The notes below the pieces were generated by a model. The model was not told the origin of the DNA. It saw only the letters and a program-made list of their open reading frames with translations, and ran no database searches. Of a DNA stretch of 64,000 nucleotides, positions 8,580 to 18,324 are shown one piece after another. The DNA lies in the NCBI RefSeq assembly GCF_000330725.2, contig NZ_AMZY02000011.1, positions 205,780 to 269,779 of the forward strand, in the 5' to 3' direction. The DNA is from Mariniradius saccharolyticus AK6 (GTDB lineage Bacteria; Bacteroidota; Bacteroidia; Cytophagales; Cyclobacteriaceae). The first letter of the stretch is position 1. Each line of letters begins with the position of its first letter. The position numbers and the translations under genes are program-made.

Positions 8580-11003
8580 CTAGGGTCTATTCTTCACCCA
8601 CTTCTCCAGCCATTGATGCTGTTCCCAAAGCGTATGTAGAATGGATTCCTTCGCTGCATAGCCATGGCTTTCGTGGGGAAGGAATACCAAACGCGTCGTA
8701 GCCCCGTGACCTTTGAGGGCGTTGTAGTAACGTTCAGATTGGATGGGGAAAGTACCGGAGTTGTTGTCGGCTTCGCCATGGATCAACAAAATCGGCGTCT
8801 TGACCTTGTTGGCGTTCATAAACGGTGACATGACGTTGTACACATCCGGCGCCTCCCAGTAACTCCTTTGTTCATATTGGAAGCCAAATGGCGTGAGTGT
8901 CCTATTGTAGGCACCACTTCTGGCGATCCCGGCAGCAAAAAGATCTGAATGTGAAAGCAAATTGGCCGTCATAAATGCCCCGTAAGAATGACCACCGACC
9001 GCGATGCGGTTTCGATCGCCAATACCTGTCCCAACGATGTAATCGATCGCGGCCTCCGCATTGGCCACCAATTGTTCGACAAACGAATCATTGGGCTCCT
9101 CATCGCCCTCACCCACGATCGGCATCTCCGTTTGGTCCATGATGGCATAACCCTGTGTGACCCAATAAATCGGCGACCCCCAATTGAGACGGGTAAAGGT
9201 GAATTTTGAACCGCGCACCTGTGCAGCGGTAGCGGCCGATTTGTATTCCCTCGGATAGGCCCACATTACTACGGGAAGCTGTCCGTCCTTGACAGGATCA
9301 TAACCTTCAGGCGTGTAGACAATCGCTGAAAGGTCAAGGCCATCCTTTCTTTTATATTTGACCAGGTCCTTTTTGATGCCCTTGATAGACGCATAAGGAT
9401 GCTCAAATTGGGTAAGTTGGATCGGGGCAATTCGCTTTTTGGTGTTTACCAACCAATAATTAGGTTGGATATCGGTGCTTTCCTTGATCGTCACAAATTC
9501 GGTTGCATCAGGGGCAAGGACCTTCGACACACGCTCATAGTAAGGCGCTTTGCTTCTCCAGATAATCCGTTCGGCTTTCGTCTTGATATTGAAACCGGAG
9601 AGATAGGGCATACTGCCCTCCGGGCTGCCCCCCTCTGAGGTCATGAATACCTCTTCCCCTTTTCTCATCAACACCTGCTGTCCATAGGCATTGGTCGTGA
9701 AAACCGGATTTCCCGGGTCATTGTAAATATCGTCCGAGGACCGCTCGATGATGACATTCCCTTTTTCCCCCGGCTTGGAAGGATTGATAACGGAGACCCG
9801 CTCTTGCCTGCTGGCAAACCATCGCTCATTCAACAAGGCAAAGTTGTCATCCGACCAATTGATTCCACCAAAACGATAGCCGATGCTCGCCAATTTGGTC
9901 GGCTGGACAGCAAATGGCGCATCCAACATATAGATGATTTCCCTTTCCTCCATTTTCACCTTTGGGTCGCCTCCATCTTGGGCCTCCACCCAATAGAGTG
10001 TGGCAGGTTTGTCCGCACGCCAACTGATGGACCTTGGCCCTTTCACCGTCGCATCAAAACCCGTTGGGCGTACTTCATCCAATGGGATTTGAGCCAAAGT
10101 CTTGACCTTATTGCCTTGGATATCCCAAATCTCGACATCATAGGGAAAACGGGAAGCCGGAACCAAATAGGAAAAAGGCCTCTTCAGAATATCCATCAAA
10201 AGGAACTTTCCGTCAGGAGAAAGATCCATGGATTTAATCATTCCGGCTGGACCGATAGGCTGTTTGTTGCCCTGCAAATCCACCAACATCAACTGTGAAT
10301 CCATGAAATAGGCGAATAGTGCCTCATCATAGGGATTTGTCAACAAGTCCTGGTAAGTCCTTGAGGGTGCAGCATTTCCGGAGGTTTCCTGTACGGTCGG
10401 ACCTGATGGCGCGGTCGGTGCTTTTGGCAAGCTACCACGATTGGGGTTCACTGCTTTGAGGAGGATCTTGTTATCCGGAGTCCAGGCGATGGCACCACCA
10501 TACACGCCATTAACAATTTCATCGGTCAGTTTCTTGGCCTCCAAAGTGGTCAAGTCAACAACCCAAAGGCTGATGCCCGTTGGGGTCGTGTTGGTCAGGG
10601 CAACATATTTTTCATCCTTCGAAAGGGTAAAGCCTCCAAGCCTAGGATTAGCCGGAAGTCCGGTAATCTTCTTTTCTTGGCCTCCACGGGTCATTTTGAT
10701 CACCACATTCTCAAAACTACCGGAACGGCTGGGGCCGCTTGTGGCCGGATTGATGCGGAGTCCGGCGATTCTCAACTCCGGCTGCGCCAAGTCCTCGATG
10801 CTTGGATTTCCTGGACGCTCGAGCAGCATCATAAAATCACCACTGCGGCTGAAGCTGACCAATGGCGTAAGGGGCGCATTGACCAAGTCGGCAATTTCCT
10901 TCGGAGGAACTTGGTATTGAAGGGCTTCTTGCGCCATGCCTTGGACAGGAATTAAACCGGCCGCAAACAAGAACAGCGCTACGAATCGTAAGATTTTATA
11001 CAT
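8580..11003 (-). CDS. S9-family serine peptidase (prolyl oligopeptidase fold), secreted
   Basis: An 807-residue protein. Residues 1-25 look like a signal peptide ending VQGMAQ. The middle is a long propeller-like region, and the C-terminal 250 residues form an alpha/beta hydrolase. The catalytic triad can be read: Ser in GGHSYGAF (about residue 673), Asp in HGEADNN (about 744) and His in HESHGY (about 778). The layout resembles S9D glutamyl-type endopeptidases, which is a tentative subfamily call. Repeat clusters lie on both sides, so it is probably transcribed alone. It is likely periplasmic and involved in peptide degradation. Confidence 0.92.
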   Translation of the reverse strand: MYKILRFVALFLFAAGLIPVQGMAQEALQYQVPPKEIADLVNAPLTPLVSFSRSGDFMMLLERPGNPSIEDLAQPELRIAGLRINPATSGPSRSGSFENVVIKMTRGGQEKKITGLPANPRLGGFTLSKDEKYVALTNTTPTGISLWVVDLTTLEAKKLTDEIVNGVYGGAIAWTPDNKILLKAVNPNRGSLPKAPTAPSGPTVQETSGNAAPSRTYQDLLTNPYDEALFAYFMDSQLMLVDLQGNKQPIGPAGMIKSMDLSPDGKFLLMDILKRPFSYLVPASRFPYDVEIWDIQGNKVKTLAQIPLDEVRPTGFDATVKGPRSISWRADKPATLYWVEAQDGGDPKVKMEEREIIYMLDAPFAVQPTKLASIGYRFGGINWSDDNFALLNERWFASRQERVSVINPSKPGEKGNVIIERSSDDIYNDPGNPVFTTNAYGQQVLMRKGEEVFMTSEGGSPEGSMPYLSGFNIKTKAERIIWRSKAPYYERVSKVLAPDATEFVTIKESTDIQPNYWLVNTKKRIAPIQLTQFEHPYASIKGIKKDLVKYKRKDGLDLSAIVYTPEGYDPVKDGQLPVVMWAYPREYKSAATAAQVRGSKFTFTRLNWGSPIYWVTQGYAIMDQTEMPIVGEGDEEPNDSFVEQLVANAEAAIDYIVGTGIGDRNRIAVGGHSYGAFMTANLLSHSDLFAAGIARSGAYNRTLTPFGFQYEQRSYWEAPDVYNVMSPFMNANKVKTPILLIHGEADNNSGTFPIQSERYYNALKGHGATTRLVFLPHESHGYAAKESILHTLWEQHQWLEKWVKNRP

Positions 11004-11689
11004 GGTTTAGCTGATTTAGGTGTAGAACAGCTCAAAATAAGGAATCCTACCTGAATCTGCGTTTACCTTTAGGCCCATTGGTCGGAAAAAGTGTACGGTA
11101 GGCGAAAATCCACGTCTAGGGAGTTTCATTCATTTCTATCAACAGCAGAAGCTTTTGGCATCATTGGAAGTTCGCTTTAGAAAAAATAAGCAAGCCGGAA
11201 GACCTCCCCCAATCTGTAAAAATCTGCGTCATCTGTGGTGAAACAAATAAACCACAGATTGCACAGATGAACACGGATAAACACTTAATCCGAAGGTTGT
11301 ACCATCGAATTGCGGTGTCTTCATTTCCAACAAACAGATTCAAATCACATAATTCTAAGAATCCAATCTGTGAAAATCTGCGTCATCTGTGGTGAAATAA
11401 ATAAACCACAGATTGCACAGATGAGCTCGGAAAAATGATTTATCCGAAGGTTATGCTATCGCATTGCTGTGTCTCTATTTCCAACGAACAGATTCAAATC
11501 ACATAATTCTAAGAATCCAATCTGTGAAAATCTGCGTCATCTGTGGTAAAAATTATTGAACCACAGGTTTCACAGATCAACACAGATAATTTGTGTGGAT
11601 AACTGCGACGCCACGTAAGATTTTGGATAGAAAACACAAAAAAAGGAGCCCTTTTGGGACCCCTTCTACATTTAACCAAATACTAAAAT
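11004..11689. repeat. CACAGAT repeat cluster 3
   Basis: Three palindromic units lie at 11212-11280, 11366-11434 and 11520-11589. The spacer carrying CCGAAGGTT and AACAGATTCAAATCACATAA occurs twice, giving a period of about 154 bp. An exact TGTGGATAA lies at 11594-11602, five bases after the last unit. The stretch also contains the upstream region of the S9 gene, where no clear promoter was seen. Confidence 0.85.
11640..11668 (-). terminator. Terminator of the GldJ/GldK-like gene
   Basis: Read on the minus strand, AAGGGGTCCC, an AAAA loop and GGGCTCCTT form a stem with one mismatch and one bulge, followed by seven Ts. It lies 22 bp after the stop codon at 11690. Confidence 0.7.
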
Positions 11690-12913
11690 TTACTTTCCGT
11701 TTGCTCCGATCGAAATCATCGCACACCTGAATCCCAAGTGGTTGGCGGATGAATCTTGGTGCATAAATCTTCTTGTACCTGGGGCAAGCCAATAGGCCAT
11801 ATCTCTCCAAGAACCGCCTTTGTACACGCGGTAGTTGTCATCGATCATAGTCGTAGCGTATGTCTCTTCCTCGTCAAAGATACCATCCTTCCTCAATGGG
11901 TTGAGGTCATCAAAGTCCTGATAGGAAAGCGGTCTGTACACGTCTTGTACCCACTCGTTGACGTTTCCGGCCATATTGTACAAGCCGAAGTCATTTGGTG
12001 GGAAGTCATATACGTTGGTCGGGATGATTTCGCCGTCATTGGTTCTGCTACCTGCAATACCGGCATAGTCACCACGGCCACGCTTGAAGTTGGCCAAGAA
12101 GTCACCTTGCTTGCCTTTTCTCTTCACGTTGTAGGGATTCCTTACGCCTCTACCATCCCAGGGATAGATCCTTCCAAACTCTTGGTTCTCATCCATATAC
12201 TGTACACCAATCATGGCTTTGGCAGCATATTCCCATTCAGCTTCGCTTGGAAGTCTGTATTCTGCGAATGCCACACCGCGCTCGATCAACTGATTTTTGG
12301 TCAAGGAACTGTCCAGTTTATTTCTTTCCCTCGTCAGGTTGGACACAAACTCCGTTCTCCACTTGGCGTAAACGTTAGCTTGGTTCCAGGATACACCCGC
12401 AACAGGGTAGAAGTTGAAGCCTGGGAATCTGAAGTAGTACGTATCATATACGTCATTGTAAGACAATACGCCAGCCCAAACGCCTTCACGTGGTTCAAGT
12501 TTCTTGATGGAGTCTGCACTTACCTGCTTTTTCATGTAAAACAAAAACTCCCTGTAGTCATTGTTGGAGATCTCTGTTTCATCCATAAAAAAGGAGGCAA
12601 TCGTAACTGTTCTTTCTGCGTTGTCGCGGAAAGCCATCACATCCTGTTCCTGTGAACCCAATACGGCGCGTCCACCTTGGATGTATTTCAGGTTGGGACC
12701 GATTTCCTGCTTGGCCAAGCGTGTCACTTGGAAGTTGGTACTGTCCTTATCGCTGAAACTGTATTCCGCTCCTGTCGTGGGGCTAGCCTTTCCCGGCTTG
12801 GCCGCTGTGCGTCTGCCGTAGCCCGGGGTTTTGTTACATGAGGATAACGCTGAGCCGACTACAATCATCGCGGCAGCCAAAATCAATCCTGTTTTATTCT
12901 GTGCAAAAGCCAT
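11690..12913 (-). CDS. Gliding-motility lipoprotein, GldJ/GldK family (FGE-sulfatase fold)
   Basis: A 407-residue lipoprotein. The signal peptide ends in the lipobox SALSSC, with the lipidated Cys at residue 26. The remainder is a formylglycine-generating-enzyme-like domain with FFMDETEISNNDYREF, YRLPSEAEWEYAA, MAGNVNEWV and GGSWRD. GldJ, GldK and PorK of Bacteroidota share this fold; they act in gliding and in type IX secretion. The stretch YPVAGVSWNQANVYAKWRT resembles GldJ more than GldK, but the subtype is not certain. The gene has its own terminator and appears monocistronic. Confidence 0.85.
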   Translation of the reverse strand: MAFAQNKTGLILAAAMIVVGSALSSCNKTPGYGRRTAAKPGKASPTTGAEYSFSDKDSTNFQVTRLAKQEIGPNLKYIQGGRAVLGSQEQDVMAFRDNAERTVTIASFFMDETEISNNDYREFLFYMKKQVSADSIKKLEPREGVWAGVLSYNDVYDTYYFRFPGFNFYPVAGVSWNQANVYAKWRTEFVSNLTRERNKLDSSLTKNQLIERGVAFAEYRLPSEAEWEYAAKAMIGVQYMDENQEFGRIYPWDGRGVRNPYNVKRKGKQGDFLANFKRGRGDYAGIAGSRTNDGEIIPTNVYDFPPNDFGLYNMAGNVNEWVQDVYRPLSYQDFDDLNPLRKDGIFDEEETYATTMIDDNYRVYKGGSWRDMAYWLAPGTRRFMHQDSSANHLGFRCAMISIGANGK

Positions 12914-13091
12914 AATTCATTCGTTTTTTAGGCAACAATAGAACGCTAATATATAATCAATCATATTTGAATCACAACAATTTTTTTCGCTCCCAGTTTT
13001 CAGAAAATGGCCTTTTTTGCGCTTTGGAACGAAATACTGCAATTAATTTTTGGGGAAAAGCAAAAATGTCTGGATTAAAAATTTTCAACTT

Positions 13092-16000
13092 TTATGAAAA
13101 TTTCATCTGCTCCAACCATTTTTTCGCTTTGGCGATGCTGTTTACCTCACTGATTACGAGGATCAAGCGGTTTTTGACCTCTTTGATTTTACAATACCTT
13201 CCTTGGGTTTGTATAAACGCCAAAATCCTGCCAAAGGTATCGGATTTAAAGTATTTTTCTCTCTCGGGTGCCACAAAATAGCATTTCATGACCTGTCCTT
13301 TCACCACCAGCTTTTCAAAACCCAGCTCCTCGGCTATCCAACGTAGACGGACCGTCTCAAACAAATCCTCCACCACCTTGGGCACAGGGCCAAAACGATC
13401 GCGCATAGACTCCATGAATTTTTGAAGGTCTTCTTCCTTTTTGATATTGTCCAATTTGGAATAAAGGCTCAAGCGCTCGGAAATATTGCTGACATAGGTC
13501 TCTGGTATCAGAAGCTCCAAATCGGTCTCGATCACGCAATCTTGGACCAAAACCTCCACCTTTTCCTTGAGGTCCACTTCAAACAGATAGGCAAACTCAT
13601 TCTCCTTCAATTCCTGTACTGCCTCATCCAATATCTTGTGGTACATCTCAAACCCCAAGTCCGTAATGAATCCTGACTGTTCAGCGCCGAGAAGATTGCC
13701 CGCACCGCGGATATCCAAGTCCCGCATGGCGACTTTGAAGCCATCGCCCAAGTCCGAAAACTCCTCCAAAGTCTGCAAACGCTTCCTCGCCTCGGGCGTC
13801 AACCCAGATGTCGGCGTTGTCAAGAGGTAGCAAAAAGCCTTCTTGTTGGAGCGCCCGACTCGGCCGCGCATTTGGTGCAAGTCGCTCAGGCCAAACATGT
13901 GGGCACGGTTGATGATGATGGTGTTGGCATTGGGGATGTCGAGACCGGATTCGATGATATTGGTGGATACCAGCACATCATATTCACCTTCGATGAACTT
14001 GACCATGATGTTTTCGAGCTTCTGTCCATCCATCTGTCCGTGTGCCGCAGCCACGCGGGCGTCCGGAACCAAGCGAAGGATGAGGTTGGCTATCGAGTCA
14101 ATCTCCCCGACGCGGTTGTGGACAAAGAAAACCTGCCCCCCGCGCCTCAGTTCATAGGCAATCGCGTCGCGGATGACTTCTTCGCGGAAAGTATGTATTT
14201 CGGTCGTGACAGGCTGTCGATTTGCCGGCGGCGTAGCTATCACGGACAAATCCCGTGCGCCCATGAGTGAAAAATGCAAGGTTCTTGGAATCGGCGTGGC
14301 CGTAAGGGTCAACACGTCCACATTGACCTTCATCTCCTTGAGTTGATCCTTGACCTTGACGCCAAACTTCTGCTCTTCGTCGATGACCAAGAGGCCAAGG
14401 TCCTTGAATTTGACGTCTTTATTGACAATCCGATGGGTACCGATCAAGATGTCGATCTCTCCGGAAGCCACTTTGGCGGTGATGTCCTTGATCTCTTTCG
14501 CTGTGCGGAACCGGTTGATATAGTCTACTACGACCGGGAAACCTTTGAGACGCTCGCTGAAGGTATGGAAATGCTGCATCGCCAAAATCGTTGTGGGAAC
14601 CAATACAGCTACTTGCTTTCGATCATTGAGGGCCTTGAAGGCCGCGCGGATCGCCACTTCTGTCTTCCCAAAACCCACGTCGCCACAGACCAACCTGTCC
14701 ATTGGATACTGTTTTTCCATATCAGCCTTCACATCTGCCGTGGCCAGGGCTTGGTCAGGTGTATCTTCAAAGACGAAGGAACTCTCCAACTCCACCTGCA
14801 GCACCGAATCAGGCGAAAAGCGGAATCCCGGAGCGCCTTTCCGCTTGGCATACAAGGCTATTAGATCCTTGGCAATGTCTTTGACCTTACTTTTGACCTT
14901 CCGCTTCTTGTTTTCCCACTCAGGGCTGCCAAGTTTTGACATGCTGGGCAAGGTACCTTCCTGGCCAGAGTATTTGGAGATTTTGTGCAGGGAATGGATG
15001 TTGACAAAAAGCAGGTCATCATCCCTGAATACCAACCTGACTGCTTCCTGCCATTTACCATGCACGTCTACCTTTTCCAATCCGGCAAACCGCCCGACTC
15101 CATAATCTATATGCACGATAAAATCCCCCGGCTGAAGTGTCCGCAATTCACGTAACGTAAGCGCTTTGGACTTGCTGGACTTGGACTTGGTTTTGTAGCG
15201 GTGGAAGCGCTCAAAAATCTGATGGTCCGTGTAGCAGGCGACCTGTAAGGTCTTATCGACGAAGCCTTCCCGGAGACTTATTTGGAGGTATTGTACCTGC
15301 AGGGTGGGATCGAGTTCTCGGAATATATTCTCGAGTCTGTGTAGTTGCTTTTCACTTTCCGAGCATACAATGTTCAACAAACCCTTGTTTCCGTTTTCGT
15401 GCAGGTTTTGGACGAGGAGGTCAAAGTTCTTGTTGAAAGAAGGCTGCGGCTGTGCGTCAAAACTGCAAAGCTGTGCGTTTTTCAGATAAAACTTGTGACC
15501 GAATTCCACACGCTTGAACGGTTGCAGAAGTTCTGAAAATGAATCGGCATCGTCAAAAAGATCCTCTGGTTTCAGCAGCAGCTTTTTGTTGGCAGTATTC
15601 GAGATGATCTGGTCAAACTGCGCTTGGGCTTTGAGGAAGTTTTCCTCAATGATGTCAAGTGTGAATTGGAAATCCTTGAACCAAACTGTAGTGCCTTCCG
15701 GCAAAAAGCCCATAAAGGACTGACGCTGTTCCTGCAGCAACTTGGTCTGTACGTTGGGAATCAGGTTGATTTCAGGAATGCTCTCGAGGGAAAGTTGGCT
15801 TTCCGGATCAAAGGTCCTGATGCTTTCGATTTCCTTGCCAAACAACTCCAATCGGTAGGGAAGCTCATTGGCATAGGAAAACACATCCAATATCCCACCA
15901 CGGATGGCAAACTGTCCGGGTTCGTAGACAAAATCGGTTTTTTCAAAGTCATAAGTACTGAGCAATTCCTCAATAAACTCCAAGTCTACTTTTTCACCCA

Positions 16001-16445
16001 CCGCTGCTTTGAACGTGTTTTCCTTCAGCGAGCGCTTGTTGATGACTTTTTCGTACAATGCCTCCCCATACGTCACGATGATGGGATGCTTGGTATCCTG
16101 ACTCAGGATCTTGTTGAGGATCTCCGCACGCTGAAGGACGTTGGCATTTTCGACCTCGTCATAGTGGTAGGGTCTTTTGTAGCTGGAAGGGAAAAAGTAC
16201 GTACTTCCATCCCCGAGAAGTTCCACAAGGTCGTTGTTGATGTAGGCGGCCTCCTCTTTGTCATGGGCAATCAACAGGTGACAGCCCTTTGCCTCCTTAT
16301 ATACCGAGGAAAACACCACCATGTCCAAACTCCCCGCCAATCCTTTCATCTGGAAATCCTGCTTGCCTGCGCTTTTCAGCTGCTGGGAAAACGTCAGAAT
16401 AAACGGGTCTTTTTCGTAGAGTGAAAGAAACGCTGCTTTGTCCAA
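13092..16445 (-). CDS. mfd: Transcription-repair coupling factor
   Basis: A 1117-residue protein, the usual length for Mfd. In order it shows a UvrB-like N-terminal module, the RNA-polymerase-interacting domain (GDFIVHIDYGVGRFAGLEKV), and a superfamily 2 translocase with Walker A GDVGFGKTEVA near residue 593 and the DEEQ box near 687. A helicase C domain with the Q-x-x-G-R-x-G-R motif (MRGRVGRS) and a TRCF C-terminal domain follow. It removes RNA polymerase stalled at lesions and recruits nucleotide-excision repair. It is flanked by divergent or unrelated genes and is probably a single-gene unit. Confidence 0.97.
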   Translation of the reverse strand: MDKAAFLSLYEKDPFILTFSQQLKSAGKQDFQMKGLAGSLDMVVFSSVYKEAKGCHLLIAHDKEEAAYINNDLVELLGDGSTYFFPSSYKRPYHYDEVENANVLQRAEILNKILSQDTKHPIIVTYGEALYEKVINKRSLKENTFKAAVGEKVDLEFIEELLSTYDFEKTDFVYEPGQFAIRGGILDVFSYANELPYRLELFGKEIESIRTFDPESQLSLESIPEINLIPNVQTKLLQEQRQSFMGFLPEGTTVWFKDFQFTLDIIEENFLKAQAQFDQIISNTANKKLLLKPEDLFDDADSFSELLQPFKRVEFGHKFYLKNAQLCSFDAQPQPSFNKNFDLLVQNLHENGNKGLLNIVCSESEKQLHRLENIFRELDPTLQVQYLQISLREGFVDKTLQVACYTDHQIFERFHRYKTKSKSSKSKALTLRELRTLQPGDFIVHIDYGVGRFAGLEKVDVHGKWQEAVRLVFRDDDLLFVNIHSLHKISKYSGQEGTLPSMSKLGSPEWENKKRKVKSKVKDIAKDLIALYAKRKGAPGFRFSPDSVLQVELESSFVFEDTPDQALATADVKADMEKQYPMDRLVCGDVGFGKTEVAIRAAFKALNDRKQVAVLVPTTILAMQHFHTFSERLKGFPVVVDYINRFRTAKEIKDITAKVASGEIDILIGTHRIVNKDVKFKDLGLLVIDEEQKFGVKVKDQLKEMKVNVDVLTLTATPIPRTLHFSLMGARDLSVIATPPANRQPVTTEIHTFREEVIRDAIAYELRRGGQVFFVHNRVGEIDSIANLILRLVPDARVAAAHGQMDGQKLENIMVKFIEGEYDVLVSTNIIESGLDIPNANTIIINRAHMFGLSDLHQMRGRVGRSNKKAFCYLLTTPTSGLTPEARKRLQTLEEFSDLGDGFKVAMRDLDIRGAGNLLGAEQSGFITDLGFEMYHKILDEAVQELKENEFAYLFEVDLKEKVEVLVQDCVIETDLELLIPETYVSNISERLSLYSKLDNIKKEEDLQKFMESMRDRFGPVPKVVEDLFETVRLRWIAEELGFEKLVVKGQVMKCYFVAPEREKYFKSDTFGRILAFIQTQGRYCKIKEVKNRLILVISEVNSIAKAKKWLEQMKFS

Positions 16446-16588
16446 AGTAAAGGGGGACTTGGTGAAGAAGGCACAAAGGTAGGAAAATGATCTCTATTCC
16501 TTTTTGCCTCCGCGATTATCAAATTGTCTTGCTTCCCCTGAACCTTGAGGGCCGATAAATGTTTACTTTTTCTAGAAGTTGAAAAAAA

Positions 16589-17197
16589 ATGGTCAAGACC
16601 AAGGAAAACCTGCTACAGAGAATCGAAAAAATGCATCCCTACCAAACCCTCATGTACTTGGGGATGCTGGGAAGCGGTTTGATTTTTCTATTCATGACAG
16701 TAGGATTTCTCGCCTCCAATACCGAGCTGCTGCAACAAAATGGCTACAAAATACCCCGTTCGTTTATCATTGGCACCTTTGTGCTTTTGATCAGCGGGTT
16801 TACGGTATCAAAGTTGATCGTGTACTTCAGGGATGAAAAGATCGAGAAGCTGCGCAACTATATGGCTTGGACATTTGTGTTGGGCTTGGTTTTTACCCTT
16901 TTTCAGTTTTTGGGCTGGAAAGAACTGAGTGAAATGGGTGTGGACTTTTCGGGCTTTCCGAGTGGCAGTTTTCTATATGTCTTGAGTGGCATACATCTTT
17001 TCCACTTGTTGGGCGCTATGGTGTTTTCGTTGATTATGTTGTTCCAATACCGACAGAAGAGTGCCGACGAAGTCCAACAGCTCATTTTGCTTACCAATCC
17101 ATTTGAAAAAATGCGGATCAAACTCTTTATGGATTATTGGCATTTCATGGATTTGATCTGGTTGGTACTGTTTTTGATTTTCGTTTTGACCTTTTGA
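16589..17197 (+). CDS. Cytochrome c oxidase subunit III-like membrane protein
   Basis: A 202-residue protein with five predicted membrane helices. Typical subunit III features are SGIHLFHLLGAM in the third quarter and YWHFMDLIWLVLF near the C terminus. It is shorter than the classical seven-helix form, as in the heme-copper oxidase III-like proteins of Bacteroidota. No other oxidase gene lies in the window, so its partner complex is elsewhere on the chromosome. The gene at 17204 follows after 6 bp and is likely cotranscribed. Confidence 0.85.
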   Translation: MVKTKENLLQRIEKMHPYQTLMYLGMLGSGLIFLFMTVGFLASNTELLQQNGYKIPRSFIIGTFVLLISGFTVSKLIVYFRDEKIEKLRNYMAWTFVLGLVFTLFQFLGWKELSEMGVDFSGFPSGSFLYVLSGIHLFHLLGAMVFSLIMLFQYRQKSADEVQQLILLTNPFEKMRIKLFMDYWHFMDLIWLVLFLIFVLTF

Positions 17198-17203
17198 TGC
17201 GTC

Positions 17204-17644
17204 ATGAAAATAAACATCAAAACCAGAGTCGAACAGGAATACCTTTCGGTGAAGCAAGGGTTCAATAAGGACTTGTTCCTGAAGTTAAACCCTCCGTTTC
17301 CGCCTGTCAAATTGCTACGGTTTGACGGCTGTAGGAGGGGAGACACAGTGAGCTTAGAGTTGAACTTTATTTTTTTCAAGCAAACTTGGACGAGTATTAT
17401 TACGTCCGACAGGACTGATGACAAAGAATTTTTCTTTGTGGATGAGGGAAAAAAGCTTCCATTTTTTCTGCGATTTTGGAAGCATAAGCACCGAGTCATC
17501 CGGGAGGAATCCGGCTCAACCATTGTGGACGAAATCAATTTTTCTGCCCGATTGAAAATCCTCAGCCCATTGCTGTATCCGGTATTGTATGCCCAGTTTT
17601 GGTACAGGAAACCGATCTACAAAAAAATCTTCCGCAAGCGCTAG
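17204..17644 (+). CDS. SRPBCC-like ligand-binding protein
   Basis: A 146-residue soluble protein. It opens MKINIKTRVEQEYLSVKQGF and contains LLRFDGCRRGD, a pattern seen in Bacteroidota members of the START/SRPBCC (polyketide cyclase-like) superfamily. It lies 6 bp after the oxidase III-like gene and probably belongs to the same transcript. Its stop codon overlaps that of the convergent Fur-family gene in the palindrome CTAG at 17641-17644. The ligand is unknown. Confidence 0.65.
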   Translation: MKINIKTRVEQEYLSVKQGFNKDLFLKLNPPFPPVKLLRFDGCRRGDTVSLELNFIFFKQTWTSIITSDRTDDKEFFFVDEGKKLPFFLRFWKHKHRVIREESGSTIVDEINFSARLKILSPLLYPVLYAQFWYRKPIYKKIFRKR

Positions 17645-18111
17645 ACGATCGCAAGGTTTTCGCAGTTCTCTATCTGACAATCCCCATACAGCACCAAGGA
17701 ATGACTCGTAATCGCTGATTGCAATTCCCGTCCCATGGTTTCCTTGATGGCGTTGATCCGCTCGTCGGAAAACTCCCTGATTTTACGGCATTGATTGCAG
17801 ACATGGTGATCGTGGTGCTGGTAAGTAAGCGCCTGTTCGTAAAGGGCTACTTTGTCCTTGAACTGATGCTTCACTGCAAGGCCGCACTCTACCAAAAGGT
17901 CCAGTGTATTGTAAATCGTGGCGCGGCTGATGGTGTAGCCTTTGTTGCGCATGAGGAGAAAAAGGCCTTCTACGTCGATATGCTCGTCTTGGGGCAAGGC
18001 ATACAGTTCATCAATGACAGAAAACCGCTCGGGGGTTTTCCTACTGCCCTGTCTCAACAGGAAGTTTTCAAATATCTTCTTGGCCTTTTCTAGTACGGAC
18101 TGCTCTGCCAT
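17641..18111 (-). CDS. Fur-family transcriptional regulator
   Basis: A 156-residue protein with an N-terminal winged helix (FSVIDELYALPQ... YTISRATIYNTLDLLVECG) and the Fur metal-binding dimerisation region, seen as YQHHDHHVCNQCRKI near residues 94-108. A second Cys pair is at the C terminus (GDCQIENC). The family includes Fur, PerR and Zur; the full zinc-binding Cys set fits a PerR- or Fur-like protein, but the metal cannot be decided from sequence. It is convergent with the SRPBCC gene, with a shared CTAG at the stops. Confidence 0.88.
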   Translation of the reverse strand: MAEQSVLEKAKKIFENFLLRQGSRKTPERFSVIDELYALPQDEHIDVEGLFLLMRNKGYTISRATIYNTLDLLVECGLAVKHQFKDKVALYEQALTYQHHDHHVCNQCRKIREFSDERINAIKETMGRELQSAITSHSLVLYGDCQIENCENLAIV

Positions 18112-18324
18112 TGTATCAATCTATTGAAATTTAAAGATCATGCATTTTTTAGATTTTTTCAATAAAACCCAAAGCCAAAGGCTCGGTTTCACCGTTATTT
18201 ACTTTGATTCCAAACAAGAAAAAATTACCCAAAAATGACTGGCGGAATGATTTCACCCAAACATTCATCCACAAAAATCATTTTATTCTTAACTTCCATT
18301 ACACAAACCCAAATAACACCAAAC

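Noticed and set aside
11161..11343. Minus-strand frame containing a Cys-rich SVFICAICG-like peptide
   Set aside because: It is a translation of the CACAGAT repeat and recurs in the other clusters (7035-7238, 7797-7979).
1771..11589. CRISPR array in the repeat clusters
   Set aside because: Units are 70-bp palindromes with related spacers and a period near 155 bp; CRISPR arrays have short identical repeats and unique spacers. No cas gene is nearby.
11756..12655. 300-codon plus-strand open frame
   Set aside because: It lies wholly antisense to the GldJ/GldK-like gene, which has clear family motifs and a lipobox.
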